A DNA stretch of 64,000 nucleotides. It comes from an uncultured Lachnospiraceae bacterium (GTDB lineage: Bacteria > Bacillota > Clostridia > Lachnospirales > Lachnospiraceae). The position numbers and the translations under genes are program-made. The stretch covers positions 142,606-206,605 of the forward strand of contig CANRIV010000003.1 of NCBI GenBank assembly GCA_947630805.1. The letters run 5' to 3'. A model generated the notes under the pieces. The model made no database searches and had not been told where the DNA came from. It saw nothing but the letters and a program-made list of their open reading frames with translations. Below, in pieces: positions 43,551-51,130 of the stretch (positions are counted from its first letter, which is position 1; every line of letters starts with the position of its first letter).

Positions 43551-44264
43551 ATGGTAAATACTTATAAATTTGCAGATATTCCGGTGGAAGTAAAGACGAG
43601 AGGCATGTATTTTGGAGAGTGCTGTGAGGACTATCTGTGTGAGGAGGAGCCAAAAGTTCATATATTGGCTACGGATGAGGATTTGGAATATGAGCGCGCC
43701 CAATCAGAGGAAAACATTCCATTTTCAAAATCTTATCTTGAATTTATTGCACTGTATCGGCAGTTCTGTGAAAAGGTGTTAGATTATGGCGTAGTGTTAT
43801 GCCATGGAAGTGTGATAGAATATCAGGGAAATGCGTACATGTTTACTGCGCCCAGCGGGACAGGAAAATCAACGCACGCCAGATTGTGGCGGGAATGTTT
43901 TGGGGACGAAGTCGTGATGATTAATGATGATAAGCCACTTTTGAAATTTGAGGAAGACGGAATATATGCTTACGGAACGCCATGGGATGGAAAGCATCAT
44001 TTGTCTACCAACAAAAGAGCAAAACTGGTGGGAATCTGTTTTTTGCATCAGTCTCCGACGAACGAGATTCAAAAGATTGGTGCTGACCGGGCAGTTCCTT
44101 TATTAATGAATCAAATTTACAGACCGCGTAGTGCAGAAAAACTTTTAAAGACAATGGAGTATGCGGACAAATTGATTGCTATGGTCCCTATGTATGAGAT
44201 GGGATGCACCATTTCCAAAGAAGCTGTGAAAATTGCGTATAAAGCGATGAAATTATGTGAATGA
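43551..44264 (+). CDS. HPr kinase-like P-loop protein
   Basis: 237 residues. Walker A is PSGTGKST (101-108), followed by VVMINDDKPLL, which resembles the HPrK/phosphoenolpyruvate-carboxykinase-like fold. Small stand-alone versions lacking the N-terminal HPr kinase domain occur in RiPP and PqqD-containing operons, where they may phosphorylate a peptide or small molecule. Here it is followed by a PqqD-like and a signal-peptidase-like gene. AGGAGATTAATTTT precedes the ATG. The substrate is unknown. Confidence 0.72.
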   Translation: MVNTYKFADIPVEVKTRGMYFGECCEDYLCEEEPKVHILATDEDLEYERAQSEENIPFSKSYLEFIALYRQFCEKVLDYGVVLCHGSVIEYQGNAYMFTAPSGTGKSTHARLWRECFGDEVVMINDDKPLLKFEEDGIYAYGTPWDGKHHLSTNKRAKLVGICFLHQSPTNEIQKIGADRAVPLLMNQIYRPRSAEKLLKTMEYADKLIAMVPMYEMGCTISKEAVKIAYKAMKLCE

Positions 44265-44278
44265 AAGGGGAAAGACAA

Positions 44279-44542
44279 ATGGTTGTAAAAGAAGGTTTTG
44301 TGTTGAGAAATATGGGAGGGCAGCCGGTGGTAGTCTCTGTTGGCTCTGCCAGCAAGGTTTTCAATGGAATGATTAAATTAAATGAAAGCGGAGAGTATCT
44401 CTGGAACATTTTGCAAAACGGTGCGGAAAAAGAAGATCTGGTACAGGCACTTTTAAAAAAATATGAAGTTTCTAAAGAGGTGGCAGAACAGGATGTAGAT
44501 GCCTTTCTTCGGACTTTAAGCGGACCGGGAATCATAGAATAA
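44279..44542 (+). CDS. PqqD-like peptide-recognition protein
   Basis: 87 residues. The start at 44279 is chosen because AAAGGGGAAAG lies 5-15 bases upstream; an in-frame ATG at 44261 overlaps the previous stop codon. The sequence (FVLRNMGGQPVVVSVG, LNESGEYLWNILQNG, VDAFLRTL) matches the PqqD/RRE winged-helix that presents precursor peptides to modifying enzymes. Residues 30-87 cover the recognition domain. It follows the HPr-kinase-like gene with 14 bases between. No precursor peptide or radical SAM partner was found in this operon. Confidence 0.72.
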   Translation: MVVKEGFVLRNMGGQPVVVSVGSASKVFNGMIKLNESGEYLWNILQNGAEKEDLVQALLKKYEVSKEVAEQDVDAFLRTLSGPGIIE

Positions 44543-44593
44543 GTATAATTTTTCTTCTGATATGGAAAAATAATATAGCGACAGGATGATTTT

Positions 44594-45025
44594 ATGGAAA
44601 AGATGACAATAGAACAGGCGATAGAACAAAATGGGTATCATCTGGCAACAATCGTAGGGGACAGCATGATGCCGTTGTTGAGAAACCGTCGGGATATGGT
44701 AAAAGTAGTAGCTGCAAAAAATAAATTAAAAAAGTATGATTTGCCTTTATACAGAAGACCGGGTGGAGAATATGTGCTGCATCGGATTGTGAAGGTCAAG
44801 AAGAATTACTACGTTATATGTGGAGATAATCGTTTTTCCAGAGAAAAAGTTCCCTTGGAATGGATTGTGGGTGTGGCAGAGTCTGTCTTTAGAGATGAGC
44901 AGGAAGTGCCGGTGACATCTCCGGAATATCTTCGCTACGTCAAAAAAGTGTGCAGAACTTTCTGGCCACGGAGAATAAAGAATAAAATAACAAAAATACA
45001 AAAAAAGAAAACTTCCCGCAATTAA
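44594..45025 (+). CDS. Signal-peptidase-like (S26/S24) protein with ER-type Ser-His-Asp residues
   Basis: A 143-residue protein. Ser24 sits in GDSMMPLL, His63 in YVLHRIVKV (where bacterial type I peptidases have Lys), and Asp79 in ICGDNRF. This is the arrangement of the ER/SipW-type signal peptidases. There is no N-terminal membrane helix, so it is probably a soluble, cytoplasmic processing or regulatory peptidase rather than a secretory one. It ends the HPrK/PqqD cassette and is a candidate leader peptidase for a peptide product. Basic C-terminal tail (KNKITKIQKKKTSRN). Confidence in catalysis is moderate. Confidence 0.65.
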   Translation: MEKMTIEQAIEQNGYHLATIVGDSMMPLLRNRRDMVKVVAAKNKLKKYDLPLYRRPGGEYVLHRIVKVKKNYYVICGDNRFSREKVPLEWIVGVAESVFRDEQEVPVTSPEYLRYVKKVCRTFWPRRIKNKITKIQKKKTSRN

Positions 45026-45032
45026 AAAATGC

Positions 45033-45061
45033 TTGCAATATAAAATGCTGTATGATAAAAT
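45033..45061 (+). promoter_or_regulatory. Promoter for tRNA-Gln
   Basis: TTGCAA (45033-45038), 17 bases, TAAAAT (45056-45061), 19 bases before the tRNA. Confidence 0.55.
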
Positions 45062-45080
45062 ACTTTCTGTTGCTAGACAA

Positions 45081-45152
45081 TGGCCCATCGCCAAATGGTA
45101 AGGCACTGGACTCTGACTCCAGCATTTCAAGGTTCGAATCCTTGTGGGCCAG
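45081..45152 (+). tRNA. tRNA-Gln (anticodon CTG)
   Basis: Acceptor TGGCCCA / TGGGCCA with discriminator G. Anticodon stem CTGGA/TCCAG with loop CTCTGAC gives CTG. T-loop is GTTCGAATC. The unpaired-looking T1 start is normal for bacterial tRNA-Gln. Confidence 0.92.
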
Positions 45153-45154
45153 TT

Positions 45155-45187
45155 AAAAATCCACTTCATATGAAGTGGATTTTTTTA
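45155..45187. terminator. Bidirectional terminator after tRNA-Gln and phosphofructokinase
   Basis: The perfect dyad AAAAATCCACTTCA (45155-45168) / TGAAGTGGATTTTT (45171-45184), then T. Both convergent units can use it. Confidence 0.8.
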
Positions 45188-45196
45188 TACTATTAT

Positions 45197-46441
45197 TTAT
45201 TCATCTATTTTATTTGGAAAAAGATGGGATATATCCAAATAATCCGGAATTCCCCGCTGGAATTTTACGACCGGCTCTCCGAGAATTAAAGGATATACAT
45301 AGTCAATAAATTTTTGCGTTACATCATTACCTCTCTCATTAATCCACTCTCTTGGAACATGTTTGATAAGACCGGCAACATTTTTCACGTCTGTATATCC
45401 CATATCAACGCTGTAAGGGTCATTTCCTTTTCTGATGGCAGTAACCATAACGCCGGAATTGTTTTCTAAAGCAATTTGTACTGCATGACGCCCCAGACGG
45501 AATGCCTCCCCGATGTCTGTCACGGAAGACATATGCGCCGCACTTCGTTGTAATATATTAATTTCTATAGAACGGACTTTTACCTGAATATTCTGTTTGA
45601 TAATATATTCCAGACATTTTCCCGTGCCGCTCAACTGGCTGTGTCCGAAAGTATCTTCTACTGCAGAGGTGGCACTGATATAATTTCCTTTATCGTCCTT
45701 AATTCCTTCAGATACTGCAATGACGACATTGTTATATCTGTCCATTGCAACTTTTACATCTTCGATAAACTGTTTTTCATTGAAAGGAACTTCAGGAAGA
45801 TATATCAGGTGTGGGGCAAAATTATATTTGTTTCTGGCAAGTGCGGAAGCTCCGGTCAGCCAGCCTGCATCACGCCCCATAATTTCCACAATCGTAACAC
45901 TGTTAATCGGATATATAGAAGTATCGTGTCCAATTTCCAATAAGGCAGATGCAATATATTTTGCCGCAGAGCCATATCCGGGGGTATGGTCTGTCACACA
46001 GAGATCATTATCAATTGTCTTTGGGATACCTATAATCTTGATGTTTTTTCCTAAGGCTTTTGCGTAGGTATTCAGTTTGTCCACCGTATCCATGGAATCA
46101 TTGCCACCAATATAGAAAAAAGAATCAATGTGATAAGATTCAAATTTATTAAAGATATAGGCATAAGGGGAATCGTCTTCTTTGTAATCCGGAAGCTGAT
46201 ATCTGCATGAGCCTAAATACATGGAAGGTGATTTTTTTAATAATTCAATAAACATGGGAATTTTTTCTACTTTTTCGGACAAATCCATAAGGCGTCCGTT
46301 TAAAAGCCCCTGAACTCCATTTAAAGAGCCATATATGGTATCAAATTGTCTGCTGTCAATGGCGCCCTGAATAACCCCTGCCAGACTGGAATTAATGGCA
46401 ACGGTAGGACCTCCTGACTGAGCAACTAAACAATTTCGCAT
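45197..46441 (-). CDS. pfp: 6-phosphofructokinase, probably pyrophosphate-dependent
   Basis: About 414 residues. The start at 46441 follows GGAGGAAAAAG and gives the family N-terminus MRNCLVAQSGGPTVAINSS; 32 further codons upstream are ignored. Signatures are IGGNDSMDT (an Asp where ATP enzymes have Gly) and IPKTIDNDL (the PPi-type Lys). It makes fructose-1,6-bisphosphate, probably using pyrophosphate reversibly. It is convergent with tRNA-Gln and divergent from the cotJ operon. Confidence 0.88.
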   Translation of the reverse strand: MRNCLVAQSGGPTVAINSSLAGVIQGAIDSRQFDTIYGSLNGVQGLLNGRLMDLSEKVEKIPMFIELLKKSPSMYLGSCRYQLPDYKEDDSPYAYIFNKFESYHIDSFFYIGGNDSMDTVDKLNTYAKALGKNIKIIGIPKTIDNDLCVTDHTPGYGSAAKYIASALLEIGHDTSIYPINSVTIVEIMGRDAGWLTGASALARNKYNFAPHLIYLPEVPFNEKQFIEDVKVAMDRYNNVVIAVSEGIKDDKGNYISATSAVEDTFGHSQLSGTGKCLEYIIKQNIQVKVRSIEINILQRSAAHMSSVTDIGEAFRLGRHAVQIALENNSGVMVTAIRKGNDPYSVDMGYTDVKNVAGLIKHVPREWINERGNDVTQKFIDYVYPLILGEPVVKFQRGIPDYLDISHLFPNKIDE

Positions 46442-46554
46442 TTCTTTTTCCTCCAAATATTTTATTACTCTACAAGTATACCCCACATTTTGACAAAAAC
46501 CAATCATAATATTCGGGATTCTTAAATTTACAGACAAAGGAAGGAATATTTTGA

Positions 46555-46581
46555 ACCATCAGAAAATAGTGGCATACATTA
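46555..46581 (+). promoter_or_regulatory. cotJA: Candidate mother-cell (sigma-K/sigma-E) promoter for cotJABC
   Basis: AC (46555-46556), 16 bases, then CATACATTA (46573-46581) fits the sigma-K pattern AC-N16/17-CATAnnnTA. The -10 CATACATT also fits sigma-E, but a sigma-E -35 (GAATATT, 46544-46550) is spaced too far. It lies 35 bases before cotJA, and there is no good sigma-A promoter. Confidence 0.5.
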
Positions 46582-46615
46582 ATAATGTAGAACGAATAGG
46601 AAAAGGAAATATTTG

Positions 46616-47053
46616 ATGAGTTGCAATATGAACAATAATATGAACTGTAACATGAATCGCAACATGGGTAGAAACAACAATTACAATATGAACAGAAATA
46701 CAGGGAATATGGGATTTGCACCAAACAGAAGAATGGGGGCATCCTGTCAGATGAATCGGAATGGAAATACTGCAAATGGCCCGATGAACAGAAATGGAGG
46801 CTATCAGATGAATAGAAACAATGCGGTTTCCAATTATCAGGGAAATCGTGGAAATGGCTCCTGCAACTGTTCTGTCAGTGACTCCACTGATGGATGTGAT
46901 ATTGGAACACAGCCGGTAGATCAGATGACCCCAGCAATGAGTTATGTTCCATGGCAGAAGTGGCAGGACATTTATTGTTTTGAAGAGGCACTGGAACGCG
47001 GAACAATTTTTGGAGAGTTAGACAAACCATTTCTTGGGAGGCCAATAAAATGA
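46616..47053 (+). CDS. cotJA: Spore coat-associated protein CotJA with Asn/Met-rich extension
   Basis: 145 residues. The ATG at 46616 is preferred to the TTG one codon earlier. The C-terminal part (MTPAMSYVPWQKWQDIY, FEEALERGTIFGELDKPFLG) is the conserved CotJA domain, about 55 residues. The first 85 residues are low-complexity, rich in Asn, Met, Arg and Gly (NMNRNMGRNNNYNMNRN). The family is usually shorter, so the extension is notable. It belongs to the inner spore coat assembled in the mother cell. It overlaps cotJB by 4 bases. Confidence 0.88.
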   Translation: MSCNMNNNMNCNMNRNMGRNNNYNMNRNTGNMGFAPNRRMGASCQMNRNGNTANGPMNRNGGYQMNRNNAVSNYQGNRGNGSCNCSVSDSTDGCDIGTQPVDQMTPAMSYVPWQKWQDIYCFEEALERGTIFGELDKPFLGRPIK

Positions 47054-47313
47054 TGAATCAGATGGATAGAGAGAAATTAATGAAAATGATTTCGCAAGCC
47101 AGCTTTGCGATGGATGACACAAGGTTATTCCTGGATACGCATCCCAATTGCCAGGAGGCTATCGAATATTATAACAAGGCAAAAAAGGCGCGGGAGGCTG
47201 CGAAGGAGGAGTATACTAGAAAGTATGGTCCGCTGTCTTACTATCAGATAGATGTTGAAAACCACTGGACATGGAATGAAGGACCAATGCCTTGGGAAGG
47301 AGGAAACTGCTAA
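47050..47313 (+). CDS. cotJB: Spore coat protein CotJB
   Basis: 87 residues, with ATGATG at 47050. The family features are a helical acidic domain (ISQASFAMDDTRLFLDTHP, CQEAIEYYNKAKKAREAAKEE) and the terminal WTWNEGPMPWEGGNC. It sits between cotJA and cotJC with 4-base and TAATG-type overlaps, as in the known cotJABC operon. Confidence 0.9.
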   Translation: MMNQMDREKLMKMISQASFAMDDTRLFLDTHPNCQEAIEYYNKAKKAREAAKEEYTRKYGPLSYYQIDVENHWTWNEGPMPWEGGNC

Positions 47314-47918
47314 TGTATGTGTATGAAAAGAGATTACAGTATCCTGTAAATATTAAAATTAGAAATCCAAAGATGGCGCAGTTTATCATAAGCCAATATG
47401 GAGGACCGGATGGAGAAGCTTCTGCGGCATTGCGCTATATGTCACAGAAATATGCAATGAAAAATCAAAGAGTGGCAGGATTGCTCAATGATATAGCAAC
47501 AGAAGAAATGTCTCACTTGGAAATTGTGGGAACAATTGTTTCCCAGCTGGTTAAAGATTTGCCTTGTGATGATGTGGACATTGCCGGATTTGAAAAATAT
47601 TATGTGGATCATACGTTAGGTGTATGGCCTCAGGCTGCCGGCGGATTTCCATTCACTTCTACAGAATTTCAGTCTTCCGGTGATCCAATTGCAGATTTGA
47701 CCGAGGATCTGGCGGCAGAACAGAAGGCACGGAAAACTTATGATAATATTTTAACTTTAGTAAAAGATGGCGAAGTATGTGACCCGATTAAATTCCTGAG
47801 ACAAAGAGAAATTGTTCATTTCCAGAGATTTGGAGAAGCTCTCCGTCTCATTACAGAAGACTTGAACAAAAAGAATTATTACGCATACAATCCAAGCGGA
47901 TGCAAATGTAATAAGTAG
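47313..47918 (+). CDS. cotJC: Spore coat protein CotJC (manganese catalase family)
   Basis: 201 residues. The start at 47313 is in TAATG overlap with cotJB after GGAAGGAGGAAAC. The four-helix bundle of Mn catalases is visible, with Glu and His ligands in QYGGPDGEASAALRYMSQ, DIATEEMSHLEIVGTI, TEDLAAEQKARKTYDN and REIVHFQRFGEALRLI. It is a coat-associated catalase-like enzyme. Confidence 0.92.
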   Translation: MYVYEKRLQYPVNIKIRNPKMAQFIISQYGGPDGEASAALRYMSQKYAMKNQRVAGLLNDIATEEMSHLEIVGTIVSQLVKDLPCDDVDIAGFEKYYVDHTLGVWPQAAGGFPFTSTEFQSSGDPIADLTEDLAAEQKARKTYDNILTLVKDGEVCDPIKFLRQREIVHFQRFGEALRLITEDLNKKNYYAYNPSGCKCNK

Positions 47919-47930
47919 TGAAACAATAAA

Positions 47931-47974
47931 AGAGAGGACTGTCGTATTGGATAACCAGTGCGACAGCCCTTTTC
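47931..47974 (+). terminator. Terminator of cotJABC
   Basis: GAGAGGACTGTCG (47932-47944) pairs with CGACAGCCCTTTT (from 47960), continued by wobble pairs around the loop ATAA. It lies about 12 bases after the stop codon. Confidence 0.72.
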
Positions 47975-47999
47975 AATGCAGTTATAAATTCTTGTCAAT

Positions 48000-48347
48000 T
48001 TACCTATCTACATTTTTGGAATCTAATAAATTTAATTTTGCATATCGAATCACATCATTTTTATATTGTTCAGGAAGTTTATCAAAATAATATAAAAGAG
48101 ATTCTGATTGAGCATTTAAAACCATTTCTTTGAAATATTTTGGGTTATCAGTTCTATCCAACAAATAATCAGCAGTCACGTTAAAAAAATCACATAATTT
48201 AATAAGCGTTTCAAAATCAGGCTCTCTTTTATCAAGTTCATAATTTGATAATACTTTACTACTGCAGCCTATCTTTTCAGAAACTTCCTGCTGTGATAAT
48301 TCTAAACTTTCCCGTAAACTTCTAATTTTTGTTCCAAAAGTGCTCAA
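48000..48347 (-). CDS. XRE-family helix-turn-helix regulator
   Basis: 115 residues. It uses a TTG start at 48347 preceded by GGAGGA at good spacing. The N-terminal HTH is RSLRESLELSQQEVSEKIGCSSKVLSNYELDKREPDF; the C-terminal 50 residues are a short helical tail. It is single and small, similar to phage-type or genomic-island repressors, but I see no partner. It lies between cotJC and the secreted GH16, opposite to both. Confidence 0.78.
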   Translation of the reverse strand: MSTFGTKIRSLRESLELSQQEVSEKIGCSSKVLSNYELDKREPDFETLIKLCDFFNVTADYLLDRTDNPKYFKEMVLNAQSESLLYYFDKLPEQYKNDVIRYAKLNLLDSKNVDR

Positions 48348-48556
48348 ATGACAATCCTCCTTTTATTTACCCAAATTATAATATATCGGTAGTTAAAATA
48401 GTTATATTTCTATGATAAGTTTATTTAATATATTAACTATAGAATAAAACGCAGATATAATAAAGTATTCGATGATTTTGAGATTGTAAAAGAGTTAAAA
48501 AAAGTGTTAATATATTAAGTACCAAGGAAAACAGGAAGGAAGGGTAAAAAACAAAA

Positions 48557-49903
48557 ATGAAAAAAATATTAAAAAGAGGAGCTGTGTTGATTATTGCAGG
48601 AGTATTGTGCATGGGTACAGGGCCGGCACGAGTAAGCGCCGCAAAGACAACGACTCCTTATAAGATGGTGTGGAGTGATGAGTTTAACGGGACATCGTTA
48701 AACAGAAACAACTGGACCTATGATATTGGTAATGGCGGAGCAAATATAGGCTGGGGAAATAATGAATTGGAATATTATACGGACCGGGAAGATAATGTAA
48801 AGGTAGAAAATGGTAATCTGGTCATTACTGCCAGAGCAGATAACTATCAGGGGGAAGGTATGGCAAGACCTGTAAAGTATACTTCCGGTAGAATTAAGTC
48901 CAGCGGGCTCCAGTCTTTTCAATATGGAAGGATGGAAGCGAGAATGAAAGTTCCCGATTCCATGGGAATGTGGCCGGCATTCTGGATGCTTGGGTACAAT
49001 GATAAAGGATGGCCATACTGCGGAGAAATAGATATTCTGGAAACGTGGAATAACCTGCAGTTTGCCCAGGGTACAATACACTGGGTCAACGAGGTGGAAA
49101 AACCAAACAAGGACAGTTATGATGCTTCGGCTATCAGAGATTTTGCAGATAAGACACAATGGCATACATATGGGCTGATATGGACACCGGAGGAGATGCA
49201 GTGGACAATGGATGGAAAGGTGTACAAAACATTCAGCCTGAAAGAAAATCATAAATCAGAATTAAAGAAGCAGTTTTACTTTATTATCAATCTGGCAGTC
49301 GGTGGAAATCTGGCTTATTTTCCTCCAAACGATGATTTTGTATCAGATGCAGTAACTGTCGATTATGTAAGAGTATATCAGAGAGAAAGTGACAGAGGCT
49401 CATACAGCGGAAGCTGGTCGGCAGAGGAAAAGGCACAGGTACCAAAATATACAATCCGGTTTAAAAACGGCTCAAAAGTAATATCTTCACAGACATTGTT
49501 GGAAGGTGAGACAGCTCAGATTCCGACAGTAAAGAAAAAGGGATACAAGTTTCTTGGATGGTATCATGGCAAGACGAAAATAACGCAAAATTCCAGAATC
49601 TATTCCAATGAGACTGTTAAAGCAAAATGGAAAAAGATAAAAATAAAACAGGCCAAAATTGTTTCGACAAAACAAAAATATAAAAAATATGCTACCGTGA
49701 GATATAAGATTAAAGGAAAAGTGGATGGTTATCAGATTAAGGTAGGTAAAAAAACCGACACTTCAACTTCTAAAATAATAACGTTTGGAAAGTTTAAGTC
49801 CGGCAGAACTTATACAGTAAAGGTAAGAGGATATTGCATTGACTCCCGCGGAAAAAAGATATATGGAAAGTGGAGCGCTAAGAAAAAAATCACCATAAAA
49901 TGA
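48557..49903 (+). CDS. Secreted GH16 glucanase with InlB-B repeat
   Basis: 448 residues. A signal peptide (MKKILKRGAVLIIAGVLC, cut near 28) precedes a GH16 catalytic domain (about 36-275: KMVWSDEFNGTSLNRNNW, GMWPAFWMLGYN, CGEIDILETWN with the catalytic Glu-Asp-Glu). An InlB B-type repeat (about 297-356: IRFKNGSKVISSQTLLEGE, GYKFLGWYHGKTKI) follows, then a Lys-rich Fn3-like end. It likely hydrolyses beta-1,3/1,4-glucans outside the cell, complementing the cytoplasmic GH16 at 28911. No SD consensus beyond AGGAAGGAAGGG. Confidence 0.87.
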   Translation: MKKILKRGAVLIIAGVLCMGTGPARVSAAKTTTPYKMVWSDEFNGTSLNRNNWTYDIGNGGANIGWGNNELEYYTDREDNVKVENGNLVITARADNYQGEGMARPVKYTSGRIKSSGLQSFQYGRMEARMKVPDSMGMWPAFWMLGYNDKGWPYCGEIDILETWNNLQFAQGTIHWVNEVEKPNKDSYDASAIRDFADKTQWHTYGLIWTPEEMQWTMDGKVYKTFSLKENHKSELKKQFYFIINLAVGGNLAYFPPNDDFVSDAVTVDYVRVYQRESDRGSYSGSWSAEEKAQVPKYTIRFKNGSKVISSQTLLEGETAQIPTVKKKGYKFLGWYHGKTKITQNSRIYSNETVKAKWKKIKIKQAKIVSTKQKYKKYATVRYKIKGKVDGYQIKVGKKTDTSTSKIITFGKFKSGRTYTVKVRGYCIDSRGKKIYGKWSAKKKITIK

Positions 49904-49996
49904 TAATATTTTTACAAAAACAGGAAAATTTGTTTTCATTATTACAAAAATGGGTTATACTATACTATGTTAGCAGAAAAAATTTGGAGGTATATT

Positions 49997-50860
49997 ATGT
50001 TAGTATCAGCGAAAGAAATGTTAGAGAAAGCAAAAGCAGAACATTATGCTGTTGGACAGTTTAATATTAACAATCTCGAATGGACAAAGTCTATTCTTTT
50101 AACAGCAGAAGAACTGAAGAGCCCTGTTATTTTAGGGGTATCTGAGGGCGCAGGAAAGTATATGGCCGGCTATAAGACCGTAGTAGGCATGGTAAATGGA
50201 ATGATGGAAGGACTTGGAATCACGGTACCTGTTGCGCTTCATTTGGATCACGGCTCCTATGAAGGATGCTTACAGTGTGTGGAAGCAGGATTTTCATCTA
50301 TTATGTTTGACGGCTCTCATTATCCGATTGAGGAAAATATCGAAAAGACAAAAGAACTGGTAAAAATAGCCAATGACCATGGAATGTCTATTGAGGCAGA
50401 AGTAGGCTCCATCGGAGGAGAAGAAGACGGTGTGATTGGAAGAGGAGAATGTGCAGATCCTGACGAGTGTAAGGCAATTGCAGATTTAGGTGTTACAATG
50501 CTGGCAGCAGGTATTGGAAACATTCACGGAAAATATCCTGATAACTGGGAAGGCCTGAGTTTTGACACATTGGCAGCAGTCAATGAAAAAGTGGGAGATA
50601 TGCCATTAGTTCTTCACGGCGGTACAGGAATTCCGGAAGACATGATTAAAAAGGCAATTTCACTGGGAGTTTCTAAGATTAATGTGAATACGGAATGTCA
50701 ATTATCATTTGCGGATGCTACGAGAAAATACATTGAAGCAGGAAAAGATTTAGAAGGAAAGGGATTTGATCCTAGAAAACTGCTTGCTCCGGGAGCAGAT
50801 GCAATTAAAGCTACCGTAAAAGAAAAGATGGAACTTTTCGGCTCTGTAGGAAAAGCGTAA
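49997..50860 (+). CDS. fba: Class II fructose-bisphosphate aldolase
   Basis: 287 residues. The start at 49997 follows TTGGAGGTATATT. Family signatures are GQFNINNLEWTKSI, HLDHGSYEGC (zinc ligand), FDGSHYPIEENI, EAEVGSIGGEEDG, GNIHGKYP and LHGGTGIPEDMIKKAI. It splits fructose-1,6-bisphosphate to glyceraldehyde-3-phosphate and dihydroxyacetone phosphate and thus follows the phosphofructokinase encoded 4 kb away. A structured RNA element follows it. Confidence 0.93.
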   Translation: MLVSAKEMLEKAKAEHYAVGQFNINNLEWTKSILLTAEELKSPVILGVSEGAGKYMAGYKTVVGMVNGMMEGLGITVPVALHLDHGSYEGCLQCVEAGFSSIMFDGSHYPIEENIEKTKELVKIANDHGMSIEAEVGSIGGEEDGVIGRGECADPDECKAIADLGVTMLAAGIGNIHGKYPDNWEGLSFDTLAAVNEKVGDMPLVLHGGTGIPEDMIKKAISLGVSKINVNTECQLSFADATRKYIEAGKDLEGKGFDPRKLLAPGADAIKATVKEKMELFGSVGKA

Positions 50861-50948
50861 ACATTTTCGGATAAATTCTGATGAAATAAATTAAAAAAAG
50901 TTATAAAATTTTGAGAAGAGTTTGATTTGAAATTAAATTTAAATAAAG

Positions 50949-51032
50949 AAAGCAGGTTTTCATTGACATTCTCAAGCCGGACATCAAGATAACGGCAGGA
51001 GGTTGAGTTATAAATTGAAAATCTGCTTTTTT
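50949..51032 (+). ncRNA. Structured, terminator-ended RNA element after fba
   Basis: A closing stem AAAGCAGGTTTTCA (50949-50962) / TGAAAATCTGCTTT (51016-51029) with one wobble is followed by a T tract. Inside it a second helix forms: CTCAA (50971-50975) / TTGAG (51003-51007) plus GCCG (50976-50979) / CGGC (50993-50996), with a purine-rich bulge AGGAGG (50997-51002). The element is either an elaborate fba terminator or a small RNA. Fold and expression are inferred from pairing only; the 270-base gap 50861-51130 otherwise holds no gene. Confidence 0.5.
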
Positions 51033-51130
51033 TACCGGATTCTGTATATTGCTTTCTTAACGATAAAACAGTAAAATAAATTTGTGTATTATAAAGAATA
51101 AGCAGGTAAAATGCGGGGAAAGGAAATAAA

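Noticed and set aside
48000..48347. Phage repressor or toxin-antitoxin pair
   Set aside because: The small XRE gene has no divergent partner, no toxin-like neighbour and no other phage genes.
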